NCBI GenBank assembly: GCA_040882565.1
Contig: JBBEAZ010000031.1
Coordinates: 19,024-83,023 of the forward strand
Origin: CF-162 sp040882565
GTDB taxonomy: Bacteria > Chloroflexota > Dehalococcoidia > SM23-28-2 > RBG-16-64-32
Length of the DNA stretch: 64,000 bases
Direction: 5' to 3'
Below the pieces are notes generated by a model that was given only the letters and a program-made list of their open reading frames with translations, searched no databases and was not told the DNA's origin. Made by a program: the position numbers and the translations under genes. Numbering within the stretch: the stretch's first letter is position 1; each line of letters begins with the position of its first letter. Positions 33,056 to 41,386 of the stretch are shown here, piece by piece.

Positions 33056-33871
33056 ATGAAGCGCACAATGTCCGCCTCCCGCGATACCCGCCGCGAGCAG
33101 GCCGCATTAGACCGCTGGCGCCCACGACCCCGCTGGTACCACCCGCTCCTCGGCCGCCTCGTCATCACCACGTCGCAGGTCGTGATGATGCGCATGAACC
33201 ACCTGACGATCGAGGGCCGCGAACGCTTCGACACCGCCCAAGACCGAGGCTCGCGCGGGCTCCTCACTTTCAGCAACCACGTCTCGCTCTTCGACGACCC
33301 GCTGCTCATCAGTTGTCTCTTCAGCGGCCCGTACTCCCGCGTCCGCTGGGTCGGTGCCGACGCCATCAACTTCTTCGGCAACCGCTTCAAAGCCTGGCTC
33401 TTCACCGCCGGCCGTTCCGTGCCGATCATGCGCGGCGCCGGTCTCGATCAGCCCGGTATCGACTTCCTCCGTGACCGCCTTCGCGCAGGCGACTGGGTGC
33501 ACCTGCTTCCCGAAGGCGGCCGCACCCGCGACCCCGAAGCGCGCATGGCGCCCTCGTTCAAAGCAGGCATCGGCGTCCTGATCGCCGAGTCGAAGCCCCT
33601 CGCGCTGCCCTTCTACCACTACGGAATGCACAAAGTGCTGCCGGTCGGAGCAGTCCGCCCACGCTCCGGCAACCGGGTGCGAGTGCTCTTCGGCGAGACG
33701 ATGGACTGCAACGAAGCGTGGCTCAGCGACCTCGCAGAGCGCCACGAATGCGCTGACGGCGACAAGGCCACTCTCTGGCGCGCCATCACAGGCGAAATGT
33801 ACGACGCAGCGTCGGTCCTGGAGCACCAGCTACACCCGGCGTTCATGCCCGCCTCGGTCTCCAACGCGTGA
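33056..33871 (+). CDS. PlsC/tafazzin-like acyltransferase
   Basis: A glycerolipid acyltransferase-type protein, 271 aa from the ATG at 33056 (a second ATG lies 12 bp on; a longer frame back to 32969 lacks support). The catalytic motif is NHVSLFDDP (NHxxxxD), then WVGADAINFF, and the acceptor-site LLPEGGRTRDPE, close to tafazzin-type enzymes. It probably remodels phospholipids. Its stop overlaps the start of the DUF1295 gene by 4 bp. Confidence 0.83.
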   Translation: MKRTMSASRDTRREQAALDRWRPRPRWYHPLLGRLVITTSQVVMMRMNHLTIEGRERFDTAQDRGSRGLLTFSNHVSLFDDPLLISCLFSGPYSRVRWVGADAINFFGNRFKAWLFTAGRSVPIMRGAGLDQPGIDFLRDRLRAGDWVHLLPEGGRTRDPEARMAPSFKAGIGVLIAESKPLALPFYHYGMHKVLPVGAVRPRSGNRVRVLFGETMDCNEAWLSDLAERHECADGDKATLWRAITGEMYDAASVLEHQLHPAFMPASVSNA

Positions 33872-34656
33872 GCGTCTACGAAGTCGCGGCCGCGGGACTT
33901 GGCGCAACCATGGCCTACATGGTCGTGCTCTGGCTCATCAGTCTCCTCCTCCGCAACGCCAGCATCGTCGACATCTTCTGGGGCCCCGGATTCGTCGCCG
34001 TCAGTGGCGTCTACCTGTCACTCTCCGAACACGGCTACTCAGGCCGCCAGCTACTCACCGCCGCGCTTGTCTTCGCCTGGGGCTTGCGGCTCGGCACGCA
34101 CATCCTCCTCCGCAACGCCGGCGAAGGCGAAGACTTCCGCTACAAGCTCTGGCGCGAGCAGTCACCCGCCACCTTCTGGATCCGCAGTCTCTTCCAGGTC
34201 TTTGTCATGCAGGGGCTGATCATGTGGGTCGTCTCAGCGCCGCTCCTCGCCGCAATCTACAACGAACAGCCCGATGGCCTCCGCGCCACAGACGTTCTCG
34301 GCGCCGCCATCTGGGGCACCGGCTTCTTCTTCGAGACCGTCGGCGACTGGCAACTCACCCGCTTCAAGTCGGACCCCGCCAACGCCGGCAAGGTCATGGA
34401 CCGCGGCCTCTGGCGCTACACGCGCCACCCCAACTACTTCGGCGACACCACCCTCTGATGGGGCTTCTACGTCATCGCCGCCGGCACCACTGACGGCTGG
34501 CTCACCATCTTCAGCCCGCTCCTCATGACGTTCCTCCTCCTCCGCGTCTCCGGCGTCGCCCTCCTCGAGCGCTCCATCAAGAAGCGCCGCCCCGACTACG
34601 AAGAGTACGTCCGCAAGACCAGCGCCTTCATCCCGATGCCGCCGAAACGAACATGA
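33868..34656 (+). pseudogene. DUF1295 / steroid 5-alpha-reductase-like gene with in-frame TGA
   Basis: A membrane protein of the DUF1295/isoprenylcysteine methyltransferase-like fold. The frame reads normally from the GTG at 33868 through FRYKLWREQSPATFWIRSLF and RHPNYFGDTTL, then hits TGA at 34456-34458. Without that stop it continues for 65 more codons (WGFYVIAAGTTDGW, then ERSIKKRRPDYEEY) to a TGA at 34654-34656, exactly the missing family C-terminus. Homologues usually have Trp-Trp at this point, so a TGG to TGA change is the simple explanation. Other genes here use TGA as stop, so recoding is unlikely. Either a recent null mutation or a base-call error. Confidence 0.75.
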
Positions 34657-34678
34657 ACCTAAGCGCGTCTGAGGCAGT

Positions 34679-35260
34679 ATGACCCGCGTATTCCCGATTG
34701 ATCCTGCCAGTCCTCAAGTTCGGCTGGTGCCGGCTATCATCGTTCGGGTGTCCGTTTCAGGCGTGATCGTCGTTATCGGTTGCTACGTGACGGGCATCAT
34801 CGATCTCACAACATCGCTTATTGTTCTCGCCGTCGGCGCGTTTCAAGGTACTGTCATTCCTTGGATATGGGCACGGCAACTTCGCGGCACCATCGAGATC
34901 ACGGACGACGGAATCCAAGTCAAGACGCACCAGGGCACCACGCGCTTCCCGTGGGCACATATTCGAAGCGTTCGCGTGGGGAAAGCCGGGGAGGCCGGGG
35001 GCCGAGGAATGAAGCAAATGATGTTCTTGCTTGGGCAAAACGCTGACTACCCGTGCGTGGCGGTTGAGCTCGATCGATGGATACACGTACGGCGGAACCC
35101 TTTTCTGCTGAACCGCTGGGGAACAGCCGAGAAAGGGGTACCCCTGTTTGTGTCCAAGGCCGTCCTGTTCCCCCTCGACCCACATCGCTTCCTGTCAGAG
35201 ACAGAGGACGCGATGGCGGAAGCCTCGGATAGGCTCCGCAATCACGATTCGGCGGCGTAG
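34679..35260 (+). CDS. Membrane protein with PH-like domain
   Basis: 193 aa. Two hydrophobic segments at the N-terminus (LVPAIIVRVSVSGVIVVIG and LTTSLIVLAVGAFQGTVIPW) are followed by a beta-rich part, IEITDDGIQVKTHQGTTRFPW then HIRSVRVGKAGEAGG, which looks like a bacterial PH (bPH) domain. Composition is less GC-biased than its neighbours. No clear function; a small membrane-anchored PH-like protein. Confidence 0.6.
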   Translation: MTRVFPIDPASPQVRLVPAIIVRVSVSGVIVVIGCYVTGIIDLTTSLIVLAVGAFQGTVIPWIWARQLRGTIEITDDGIQVKTHQGTTRFPWAHIRSVRVGKAGEAGGRGMKQMMFLLGQNADYPCVAVELDRWIHVRRNPFLLNRWGTAEKGVPLFVSKAVLFPLDPHRFLSETEDAMAEASDRLRNHDSAA

Positions 35261-35355
35261 GCAATGCCGCCTGCCTACCAACCGGCGCACCGATTCGCAA
35301 ACGCAAGCACCACCGATGCATCGCTTGCTTCTCCCGATCGGCTGTTTTACGAAAT

Positions 35356-36018
35356 CTAGGGCACCGAGCGGAACCGATACCCCACGTTCCGCACCGTCTC
35401 GATGAACGTCAGGTGCCGGTCCTCAATCTTCGAGCGCAGGCGCCGGATGTGGACGTCCACCGTCCTCGCGCCGCCGTAAAAGTCGTAGCCCCAGACGTTA
35501 TTCAGCAGCGCCTCGCGGCTGAACACACGGTCCCGATTCACAGCGAGGAACCTCAACAGTTCGTACTCCTTAAACGTCAGCTCCACCGGATGCCCGGCGA
35601 TGTGCACCGTGTAGTTAGCCATGTCCATCACCAGGTCGCCGCACTTCAGCACGTTCGTCGAATCGTGCCGGTGCAGCCGCCAGAGCACACGCCGCACGCG
35701 CGTCACCAGCTCATCCGCGGTCACGCCGTCGAGCACAAACTCATCCGCGTCGCGAACCGTGTCGAACGCCGCAACATGATCGGCCGCCGCAATCACAACG
35801 ACACCCGGAGCGTCCTCTGCCTGCATCGCCGACAGCATCTCATGCGCCCGCGTGTCCTCGGCAACCGATGGCAAATGCATGACCACCACGTCCACGTTCT
35901 CCGGCAACGCACCGTCCTCACCGGGCACCCGCGCGGTCACGAACAGCGCCTGCTGCTCAAGAGCAGACGCATAGCCCGCCAGGGCCATCTCGCTGCCGAA
36001 TAGAAGAACGTTAGGCAT
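35356..36018 (-). CDS. OmpR-family response regulator with degenerate receiver
   Basis: 220 aa from the ATG at 36018 (a TTG five codons earlier is possible). The C-terminal half (about 125-220) is an intact winged-helix DNA-binding domain: LTFKEYELLRFLAVNRDRVF, LLNNVWGYDFYGGARTVDVH and FIETVRNVGYRF. The N-terminal half has a receiver-like order, but the phospho-acceptor Asp position is His (VDVVVMHLP, H48), the acidic pair is reduced, and the conserved Lys near position 100 is missing. It probably works without phosphorylation, and no partner kinase is adjacent. Confidence 0.85.
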   Translation of the reverse strand: MPNVLLFGSEMALAGYASALEQQALFVTARVPGEDGALPENVDVVVMHLPSVAEDTRAHEMLSAMQAEDAPGVVVIAAADHVAAFDTVRDADEFVLDGVTADELVTRVRRVLWRLHRHDSTNVLKCGDLVMDMANYTVHIAGHPVELTFKEYELLRFLAVNRDRVFSREALLNNVWGYDFYGGARTVDVHIRRLRSKIEDRHLTFIETVRNVGYRFRSVP

Positions 36019-36033
36019 CAGAATGTTTTTCAA

Positions 36034-36547
36034 TGTTAGGGTCGCGAATTAGTTACAGCAAGTTTAGATTCGTCCGATGCGAGAATACGGCCAAGCGACA
36101 ACCGTCTCCGTTTCCTGAGTCCCCGCCCGCAGCGGGGGCGAAAGATCTCGCTCGCGGGCAACTACACCGGATCCGAACCACATCCAGCGCGATGTCCCGC
36201 TGCCATACCCAAGTGCGCCTGCCGCTCCACTCAGCAACACGACCCTGCGTTGTTGCAACCACGCACGCTCTGACCACCGACGCGATGTGCAGCGGTGCCG
36301 CCGCCAGCGTTGTGTCTGGACTGACAGATGGTTGACGACGTTCCGCCGGAATATCTGCTACGTGTGAGCTGAGTATTGGGGCGGCGTTGCGTGGCGTGGA
36401 GGGCTGGCCTACTTGGGCGGCGACATCGGTCATTGGGTTGTCCCGCCCGTGGCTGCGTGCCGCTGTCGTGGAGTAAGGTGCCGCTACGTGCGGCGTTCGT
36501 GACGTTAGCGCATCACTCGCCTTCGCTACGCCGAGGCCCTACGTTCC
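36034..36547. other. Intergenic region without a supported gene
   Basis: No reading frame with convincing coding features lies here. The one structure noted is CCCCGC-CCGCA-GCGGGG at about 36122-36138. The region separates the response regulator from the CAP-domain gene, both leftward. Confidence 0.5.
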
Positions 36548-37912
36548 TCAGGGAACGGTGGGCGTCCAGGTGAAGGACGCTGGGCCGGAGCAGGTGACGA
36601 GCTGGCCTTCGACCGTGCAGACGTAGGTGGGCGAGGTGTCGGCTGTGCAGGTGATGGCGGTTTCGCCGCGGTGGCACAAGTAATCCTCGTCCGTCGATAG
36701 CGACGAGGCGCAGGGGACGTCGATCTGGGGATCACTCCAGACGTAGCACGAGTAGTGGGCGACCGTGTCGTTTGTACACTCGACGGCGTTTGAGGCTGAA
36801 GGGAAGTTGCAGGAGTAAGCCGCGCCGTTGACCGGGGCGCACTCGTAGTCGCCATCGAGCTGCCAGGGGTAGGTCATGTCGTAGGCGATCGGGGCGAGCC
36901 AGCAGTGGTCCATCGCGGCGTCGGGGTTGGTTGTGGGTGACGGCGAGGCGGAGGACGTTTCGTCCGGGGTAACCGTTGGAGTTGGGGTGGCGCTCTCGGA
37001 AGGACCGGGCGTTGGGGTGATCTCGGCGCCGATCGGCGGGCACTCGGCCGGGAGGTCCATCGGGACGCCGCCGAGGTAGAGGAAGACGGCGAGCGCGTCG
37101 CCAGCGTTGATGCCGCCGAGGCAGTCCAGGCCCTCGAACGTGAGGCACTGAGCGTCAGCGAGGGCGCCGCCGATTGCCTTCAATACTTCGAGGCCGTCGA
37201 AGAGGTCGATGGTGCCGTTGCAGTTGACGTCGCCGCGGAGCGCGTTCGCGGGTTCGGACGGCTCCGGCGTCAGTGTTGCAGTTGGTTCCTCGGTTGCGGT
37301 CGGGGTTGGTGTTTCGGTCGCGCCGGGGGTCGTGTTCGTGGGGGTTGGCGTCTGGCCCCCGGGAGACCCGGTCGGCGTAAGGCTTGGTGGCGGCACGGTT
37401 GGCGTTGGTGATGGAGTGTTGGTGGGCGTTGGTGCCGGTGTGGAGCCGCCACCGGCGGTGTCGAGGATGATGATCCAGATGTGGCCGAGGTTGCAGCCCA
37501 CGCGGTAGGCGCGGCCGACGCCTACGGAATGGTATTTCGAGTCGCCGATCCAGGTGAGGACCGGATCGGGGTCGTTCAGATACGCCTGCCACAGCATGGC
37601 TGCAGTCGGATAAGCGTATGCGCCCCATTTCTTGCCGGTGCCTGATGGGAGCTGGAACGAGCAGCTATCGACACTCTCCTGGGCCGCCGCCTGGGCGCTG
37701 GCGTTCAGGGTGGAGCTGGTCGAAAGGGCACCGACGCCTTGCTGGGCGCGGTAGCCGTTGAAGTAGCTGATAAGCTGTGCAGTCTCCCCGTCGGCGGCGT
37801 CTGCGGGCCGGTCCGGCGCGGCAATGACGACGATCACGAGCGCCGTTAGGGCGCCTGCTATCATCGCGGCTGCGAGGGTTGGCCGGGGTGCGTTTTGGCG
37901 GTTGGGGTGCAC
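36548..37912 (-). CDS. Secreted CAP/SCP-domain protein with dockerin-like repeats
   Basis: 454 aa from a GTG, or 438 from the ATG at 37864. A signal-anchor (LAAAMIAGALTALVIVVIAA) is followed by a CAP/SCP-like domain at about 40-150 (ISYFNGYRAQQGV, LTWIGDSKYHSVGVG). A long TPTPT linker follows, then two dockerin-like loops, DVNCNGTIDLFDGLEVL and the less perfect CLGGINAGDALAVFLYLGG. The C-terminal 110 residues are Cys-rich with paired CxxxxxxYxC units (YECAPVNGAAYSC, YLCHRGETAITC). Architecture matches the M23-dockerin gene at 25.7 kb, so both may be anchored by the same cohesin-type partner. Confidence 0.75.
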   Translation of the reverse strand: MHPNRQNAPRPTLAAAMIAGALTALVIVVIAAPDRPADAADGETAQLISYFNGYRAQQGVGALSTSSTLNASAQAAAQESVDSCSFQLPSGTGKKWGAYAYPTAAMLWQAYLNDPDPVLTWIGDSKYHSVGVGRAYRVGCNLGHIWIIILDTAGGGSTPAPTPTNTPSPTPTVPPPSLTPTGSPGGQTPTPTNTTPGATETPTPTATEEPTATLTPEPSEPANALRGDVNCNGTIDLFDGLEVLKAIGGALADAQCLTFEGLDCLGGINAGDALAVFLYLGGVPMDLPAECPPIGAEITPTPGPSESATPTPTVTPDETSSASPSPTTNPDAAMDHCWLAPIAYDMTYPWQLDGDYECAPVNGAAYSCNFPSASNAVECTNDTVAHYSCYVWSDPQIDVPCASSLSTDEDYLCHRGETAITCTADTSPTYVCTVEGQLVTCSGPASFTWTPTVP

Positions 37913-38180
37913 GGTGGAAGTTTGGGCCTTTGCTGAGGGTCAGGTCAACCGAGCGGTTGCGGGCTGCGGGTTAAATCTCGGGTGTACATGAGTACTGATG
38001 CTGAAGGACCCACGACCGATACGACCCGGCGGTTCACATTCAGTATGCGCCTTCGGAGGGCTTGCAGGGTTATCAACCTCTGCATGCCGTTCGGCTCTTG
38101 CCTATGGCGCAGCTCGTCAGCTATAGATGTGGTTGAGGGTTGTAACAAGGCGGGCCTTCGACTGCGAGGGAGGTAGCGAG

Positions 38181-38408
38181 ATGGCACAAGATCAGCTGAC
38201 CAACCGGGTGCGCGACGTGGAGAAGCAACTCGCAGGTGAGTTCGGAGCAGCCGTGTCGCGAGAGGTCATCGCGCACACGATGAAGGAGTGCCTCGACTCT
38301 TACCGGGGCGCGCGCGTGGCTGATTTCGTGCCGCTGTTCGTCTACCGTCAGGCGCGGCAACGCCTCGCTGCGCTGGCTATCGACACGGACCGGGCGATAG
38401 CGGTCTAG
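38181..38408 (+). CDS. Small three-helix-bundle protein
   Basis: 75 aa from the ATG at 38181, preceded by AGGGAGG. A helical protein with an RVADFVPLFVYRQARQRLAAL tail typical of the small three-helix-bundle dimerisation family seen in actinobacteria and Chloroflexota. Functions in this family are unknown. It is the last gene before the tRNA fragment, hence part of the original chromosome flank. Confidence 0.65.
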   Translation: MAQDQLTNRVRDVEKQLAGEFGAAVSREVIAHTMKECLDSYRGARVADFVPLFVYRQARQRLAALAIDTDRAIAV

Positions 38409-38487
38409 GGCGCCCTTCAGCCTTGCGCGCCTCGATTGCGGCGACGTGGCTCCCCCCGGGGACGTGTTGGTTCGAAGGCAAAAAACC

Positions 38488-38537
38488 TGGAGCCAACGGG
38501 CGGATTCGAACCGCCGACCTGCTGTTTACGAAACAGC
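38488..38537 (-). tRNA. 3' fragment of tRNA-Thr (CGT), 5' half missing
   Basis: Reading on the minus strand: a 5-bp anticodon stem (GCTGT/ACAGC) with loop TTCGTAA (anticodon CGT), variable AGGTC, a T-arm GGCGG-TTCGAAT-CCGCC, then CGTTGGC, discriminator T and encoded CCA, followed by GGTTTTTT. The required partner GCCAACG and the D-arm are absent upstream of the anticodon stem: what is there is unrelated sequence. So this is not an intact tRNA gene but the 3' half left as an attachment site by an integrated element. The element should extend to the right. Confidence 0.85.
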
Positions 38538-38627
38538 ACCATACCGTTCACAGACGTTCGTGAACGTCCCTACCGTATTTGAGCTGTCCACGGGCGTCCA
38601 TCATAGACTATCGGTGACCGCCGGTTA

Positions 38628-38762
38628 GTCAGTCAAATTGTCAGTCAAATGTCTGCCAAAGTTAGGCAGCCGAAGTTTGCAGTGTTATGTTACAGTAACA
38701 GGGAAGCGCCAAGAAGGGCTATGCTTATGTTCGAACTACCTGGGGCTCCGGCTTTGACTGAC
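38628..38762. repeat. Three GTCAGTCAAA sites between the tRNA scar and the antitoxin gene
   Basis: GTCAGTCAAAT occurs at 38628-38638 and 38640-38650 (12-bp period) and GTCAGTCAAA occurs inverted at 38753-38762. These resemble integrase arm sites, iterons or an operator array. The palindrome TGTTACaGTAACA lies between them. Confidence 0.6.
38688..38700. promoter_or_regulatory. Palindrome TGTTAC-A-GTAACA
   Basis: A perfect 6-bp inverted repeat with a single central base, about 95 bp upstream of the antitoxin-like gene. It is a candidate operator for that HTH protein, or part of the recombination region. Confidence 0.4.
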
Positions 38763-38794
38763 AAGAAGTGGCGGAGCCTCCAACCATCCGACCG

Positions 38795-39166
38795 ATGAGC
38801 GACCCTCTCTTAACTGCCCTTACCACGACGCCGAGCGAGGCACTCGACGTGCTAGAGAAGTCTCTAGGCATCAGCGAAGAGGAGTTGGCGCAGGCGTTGA
38901 ATAGCAACCGGCGAACACTCCAGCGTTGGCGGGCTGGCACTGCTTATCCGCAGCGACTAGCGCGTCAGCGGCTGACCGAATTGCTAAGTTTGCAGGAGCG
39001 AGTTCGAGGGATTCTCCGGACCCGCGCAGCTGTTCGCCGGTGGTTCCACGAGGAGAGCGGCTACCTCGGGGGAATCACACCGGCTGAGGCGACTCGCGTT
39101 GGCCGGCTCGATAGTGTTGACGCGGCCTTGGAAACCCTCGACTCCGGCGCGCCTCCGCAGACCTAA
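38795..39166 (+). CDS. Xre/MbcA-ParS-like antitoxin-type HTH protein
   Basis: 123 aa from the ATG at 38795 (a GTG nine codons earlier is possible). An N-terminal HTH of the Xre type is visible at AQALNSNRRTLQRWRAG, and the C-terminal half has the toxin-binding features RRWFHEESGYLGGITPAEA and GRLDSVDAAL, the DUF2384 pattern. In characterised pairs the next gene is a RES or ParT-like toxin; here the next gene is a CoA-transferase, so this appears solitary. It may act as a DNA-binding regulator of the flanking repeats or an orphan antitoxin. Confidence 0.7.
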   Translation: MSDPLLTALTTTPSEALDVLEKSLGISEEELAQALNSNRRTLQRWRAGTAYPQRLARQRLTELLSLQERVRGILRTRAAVRRWFHEESGYLGGITPAEATRVGRLDSVDAALETLDSGAPPQT

Positions 39167-39336
39167 TCGCGGACCAAGGCTGCGGGCTCTTGATTCATTC
39201 ATCAGCAGCGGGTAAGCCTAAGGCGGCGTGGATCCGCACTTAGGTTGGAGACTGTGAACTGTGAGCGCTTCGCAGACGACGAACTAGGCGCTGAGCACGG
39301 GGTGGACAGCCACCTGAAATTGAAGGCAAGCATTGT

Positions 39337-39365
39337 TTGACACCGACCGGTCGGTAGGGTATACG
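39337..39365 (+). promoter_or_regulatory. Promoter with embedded TetR-type operator (site 1)
   Basis: TTGACA (39337-39342), a 17-bp spacer and TATACG (39360-39365). The spacer carries a perfect 14-bp palindrome ACCGACC-GGTCGGT at 39342-39355, where a bound dimer would exclude RNA polymerase. It drives the CoA-transferase at 39403. Confidence 0.75.
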
Positions 39366-39402
39366 CTGCACCCAGCCGAACGAGCTATTGTCGGAGGACG
39401 TA

Positions 39403-40623
39403 ATGGGACTTCTGAGCGATGTGCGAGTGATCGACTGCGGGCTGATGGGACAGGGTCCGCTCGTGGCTACGGCGTTAGCGGATCTGGGCGCCGAAGTGAT
39501 TCGCGTCGAGCCCTCAAATAGCACGGACCCCCTGAGAGGCAACGAGAAGTTGTGGGGTGTGCCACTTCGTCTTCGCACGGAGGCAGGAGAGCTGCACCTT
39601 GGCTTCGAACCATACAACAGAGGAAAACGTGGGATCACTCTCAATCTGAAATCGGAGAAAGGTAAGAACATCCTCTATCAGCTGACGCGGCAGTCGGACG
39701 TATTCATGCAGAACTGGTCGAGCCGAGTGGCTCATGAGCTGCGGTTCGACTATGAAAGTATCAGAGAGCAGCGCCCCGACATCGTCTACCTGGACATCGC
39801 TGCTTTCGGCAGCGAGGGGCCACTCAAGGACGCACCCGGTATTGATGCAGTTGGTGTTGCGTTCTCAGGTTTGATGTACTTGGCGTCACCAGAGGGAAGT
39901 GATCCGGCATACCCGGTTGGAGGTCTGGGTGATGCAGCCGCCGCGCTCACGGGCGTTGCGGCTGTCCTTGGTGGACTCTTCCATCGGGAGCGGACCGGCG
40001 AGGGTTCCAATCTTGAGACCTCGCAGGCCGGTTCCCTGATATGGCTCGAAAGCCTGGCGGTCATGGCTGCTGCCACCATTGGCGAGGACATGCGCGCACG
40101 GCCGCGTGATCGAGAGCAAAACCCTTTCTTCAACTTCTACGGCTGTCGTGATGGACGTTGGATCATCCTTGGAGAGTGGCAACCGGAGCGCAAGATAGCC
40201 GACCTGTACGACGCAATTGGACGGCCTGAGTTGATCGATGACAGTCACTTCAACTCGTTCAGTGCGATCCTGGCAAATAACGTGGCGCTCATCGAGATTC
40301 TTGACGCGGCTTTTGCGACCCGAGACGCGTCGGAGTGGCTCCTGACGCTCGCAGAGAGGGGCATCTTTGTGAGTCAAGTAAACACTCTGACAGAGGCCGT
40401 CAGTAGCGAGCAGTCGTTGGCTAATGGCTACATACAGCAGTACGAACATCCCAAATATGGAACGGTCAGAGCCGCCGCGTTTCCCCTCAAACACAATGGC
40501 ACAGCGTCACCAATAGCCGGCGCTGCGCCGGAATGGGGCGAGCACACTGTTGAGGTGCTAACGGAGTTGTGCGGTCTCGATGTTGGCGAGATCGCAGCGC
40601 TCTATGAGGAAGGAGTATTGTAG
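39403..40623 (+). CDS. CaiB/BaiF family CoA-transferase
   Basis: A class III CoA-transferase of 406 aa; the ATG at 39403 is preceded by GGAGG. The nucleotide-binding-like N-terminus (VRVIDCGLMGQGPLVATALADLG) and the typical RGKRGITLNLKSEKG are present. The catalytic Asp is D148 in DAPGIDAVGVAFSG. It transfers CoA from a thioester to a carboxylic acid. It is first in its own unit under operator site 1, followed by the tetR gene. Confidence 0.92.
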   Translation: MGLLSDVRVIDCGLMGQGPLVATALADLGAEVIRVEPSNSTDPLRGNEKLWGVPLRLRTEAGELHLGFEPYNRGKRGITLNLKSEKGKNILYQLTRQSDVFMQNWSSRVAHELRFDYESIREQRPDIVYLDIAAFGSEGPLKDAPGIDAVGVAFSGLMYLASPEGSDPAYPVGGLGDAAAALTGVAAVLGGLFHRERTGEGSNLETSQAGSLIWLESLAVMAAATIGEDMRARPRDREQNPFFNFYGCRDGRWIILGEWQPERKIADLYDAIGRPELIDDSHFNSFSAILANNVALIEILDAAFATRDASEWLLTLAERGIFVSQVNTLTEAVSSEQSLANGYIQQYEHPKYGTVRAAAFPLKHNGTASPIAGAAPEWGEHTVEVLTELCGLDVGEIAALYEEGVL

Positions 40624-40749
40624 TCTGTCGAGCGTAGCTTAGCCTCGGCGCGCTCAACCTCGATTGAATCAGGTTAGACTACATCGACGTAGCCAGATTC
40701 GGCAGCCAATCATGGAAACTCAACCGGTAGTGAGGAACCTTACCTAAAT

Positions 40750-41340
40750 ATGGCCCGTCCACGGGGAACAACGGTCCAAAAAGAGCAGGTGCTAAAGGCA
40801 GCCGCACGCTTCTTCCGAGCGTACGGCTACCACGGCACATCCATGAACGAGCTGGCTGATGCCGTTGGTCTGAAGAAGGCGTCCCTCTACCATCACGTGA
40901 CAAGCAAGGAACAGCTGATCTACGAGATCCTGATGACGGGTATGCACTCGATCATCAGCCAGTTGCGTGAAATACTTGATGACCCGTCACTCTCGCCGAC
41001 TGACAAACTGCGCTGCGCTATCCGCGCTCAGATAGTTGCCGTAACTGGTGACGAAGCCTACGTCCAGACGACCGTTATGACCGACGGAAGAGTGCTCTCC
41101 CCAGAGTTGCAGACTGAATATATCGCGGCCCGCGATACTTTCGAAGGCCAGGTTAAATCGATCATTCGTGCGGGGATCGAAACAGGCGAGTTCAAGGACT
41201 GCGACGTTAGCCTGATGGCTAAAGCGGTGCTTGGCATATGTGGCTGGATGGTGATCTGGTATCACGCGGACGGACCCAAATCGCCGATCGAAATCGCGGA
41301 CAGATTTACAGAATTCCTCCTGTCCGGCCTCGCCACCTAA
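40750..41340 (+). CDS. TetR family regulator
   Basis: 196 aa. The N-terminal HTH is clear: LKAAARFFRAYGYHGTSMNELADAVGLKKASLYHHVTSKEQLIYEI (split motif: AVGLKKASLYHHV recognition helix). The C-terminal ligand domain, about 60-190, is a helical bundle with VVTDGRV-like and GWMVIWYH segments. Three promoters nearby share a 14-bp palindrome, the expected target. Ligand unknown; a CoA thioester is usual for regulators of catabolic clusters such as this. Confidence 0.9.
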   Translation: MARPRGTTVQKEQVLKAAARFFRAYGYHGTSMNELADAVGLKKASLYHHVTSKEQLIYEILMTGMHSIISQLREILDDPSLSPTDKLRCAIRAQIVAVTGDEAYVQTTVMTDGRVLSPELQTEYIAARDTFEGQVKSIIRAGIETGEFKDCDVSLMAKAVLGICGWMVIWYHADGPKSPIEIADRFTEFLLSGLAT

Positions 41341-41386
41341 TCTCATTTGCCGTCGCGACAACTGAGGCTAGGCGTTCCCTGCGCAC

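Noticed and set aside
36034..36547. Possible protein of about 126 aa on the minus strand
   Set aside because: Low-complexity composition, no ribosome-binding site, no domain pattern and overlapping frames of equal quality; treated as non-coding.
38488..38580. Complete tRNA-Thr gene
   Set aside because: The sequence 5' of the anticodon stem has no D-arm and no GCCAACG to pair with the 3' acceptor strand, so only a fragment is supported.
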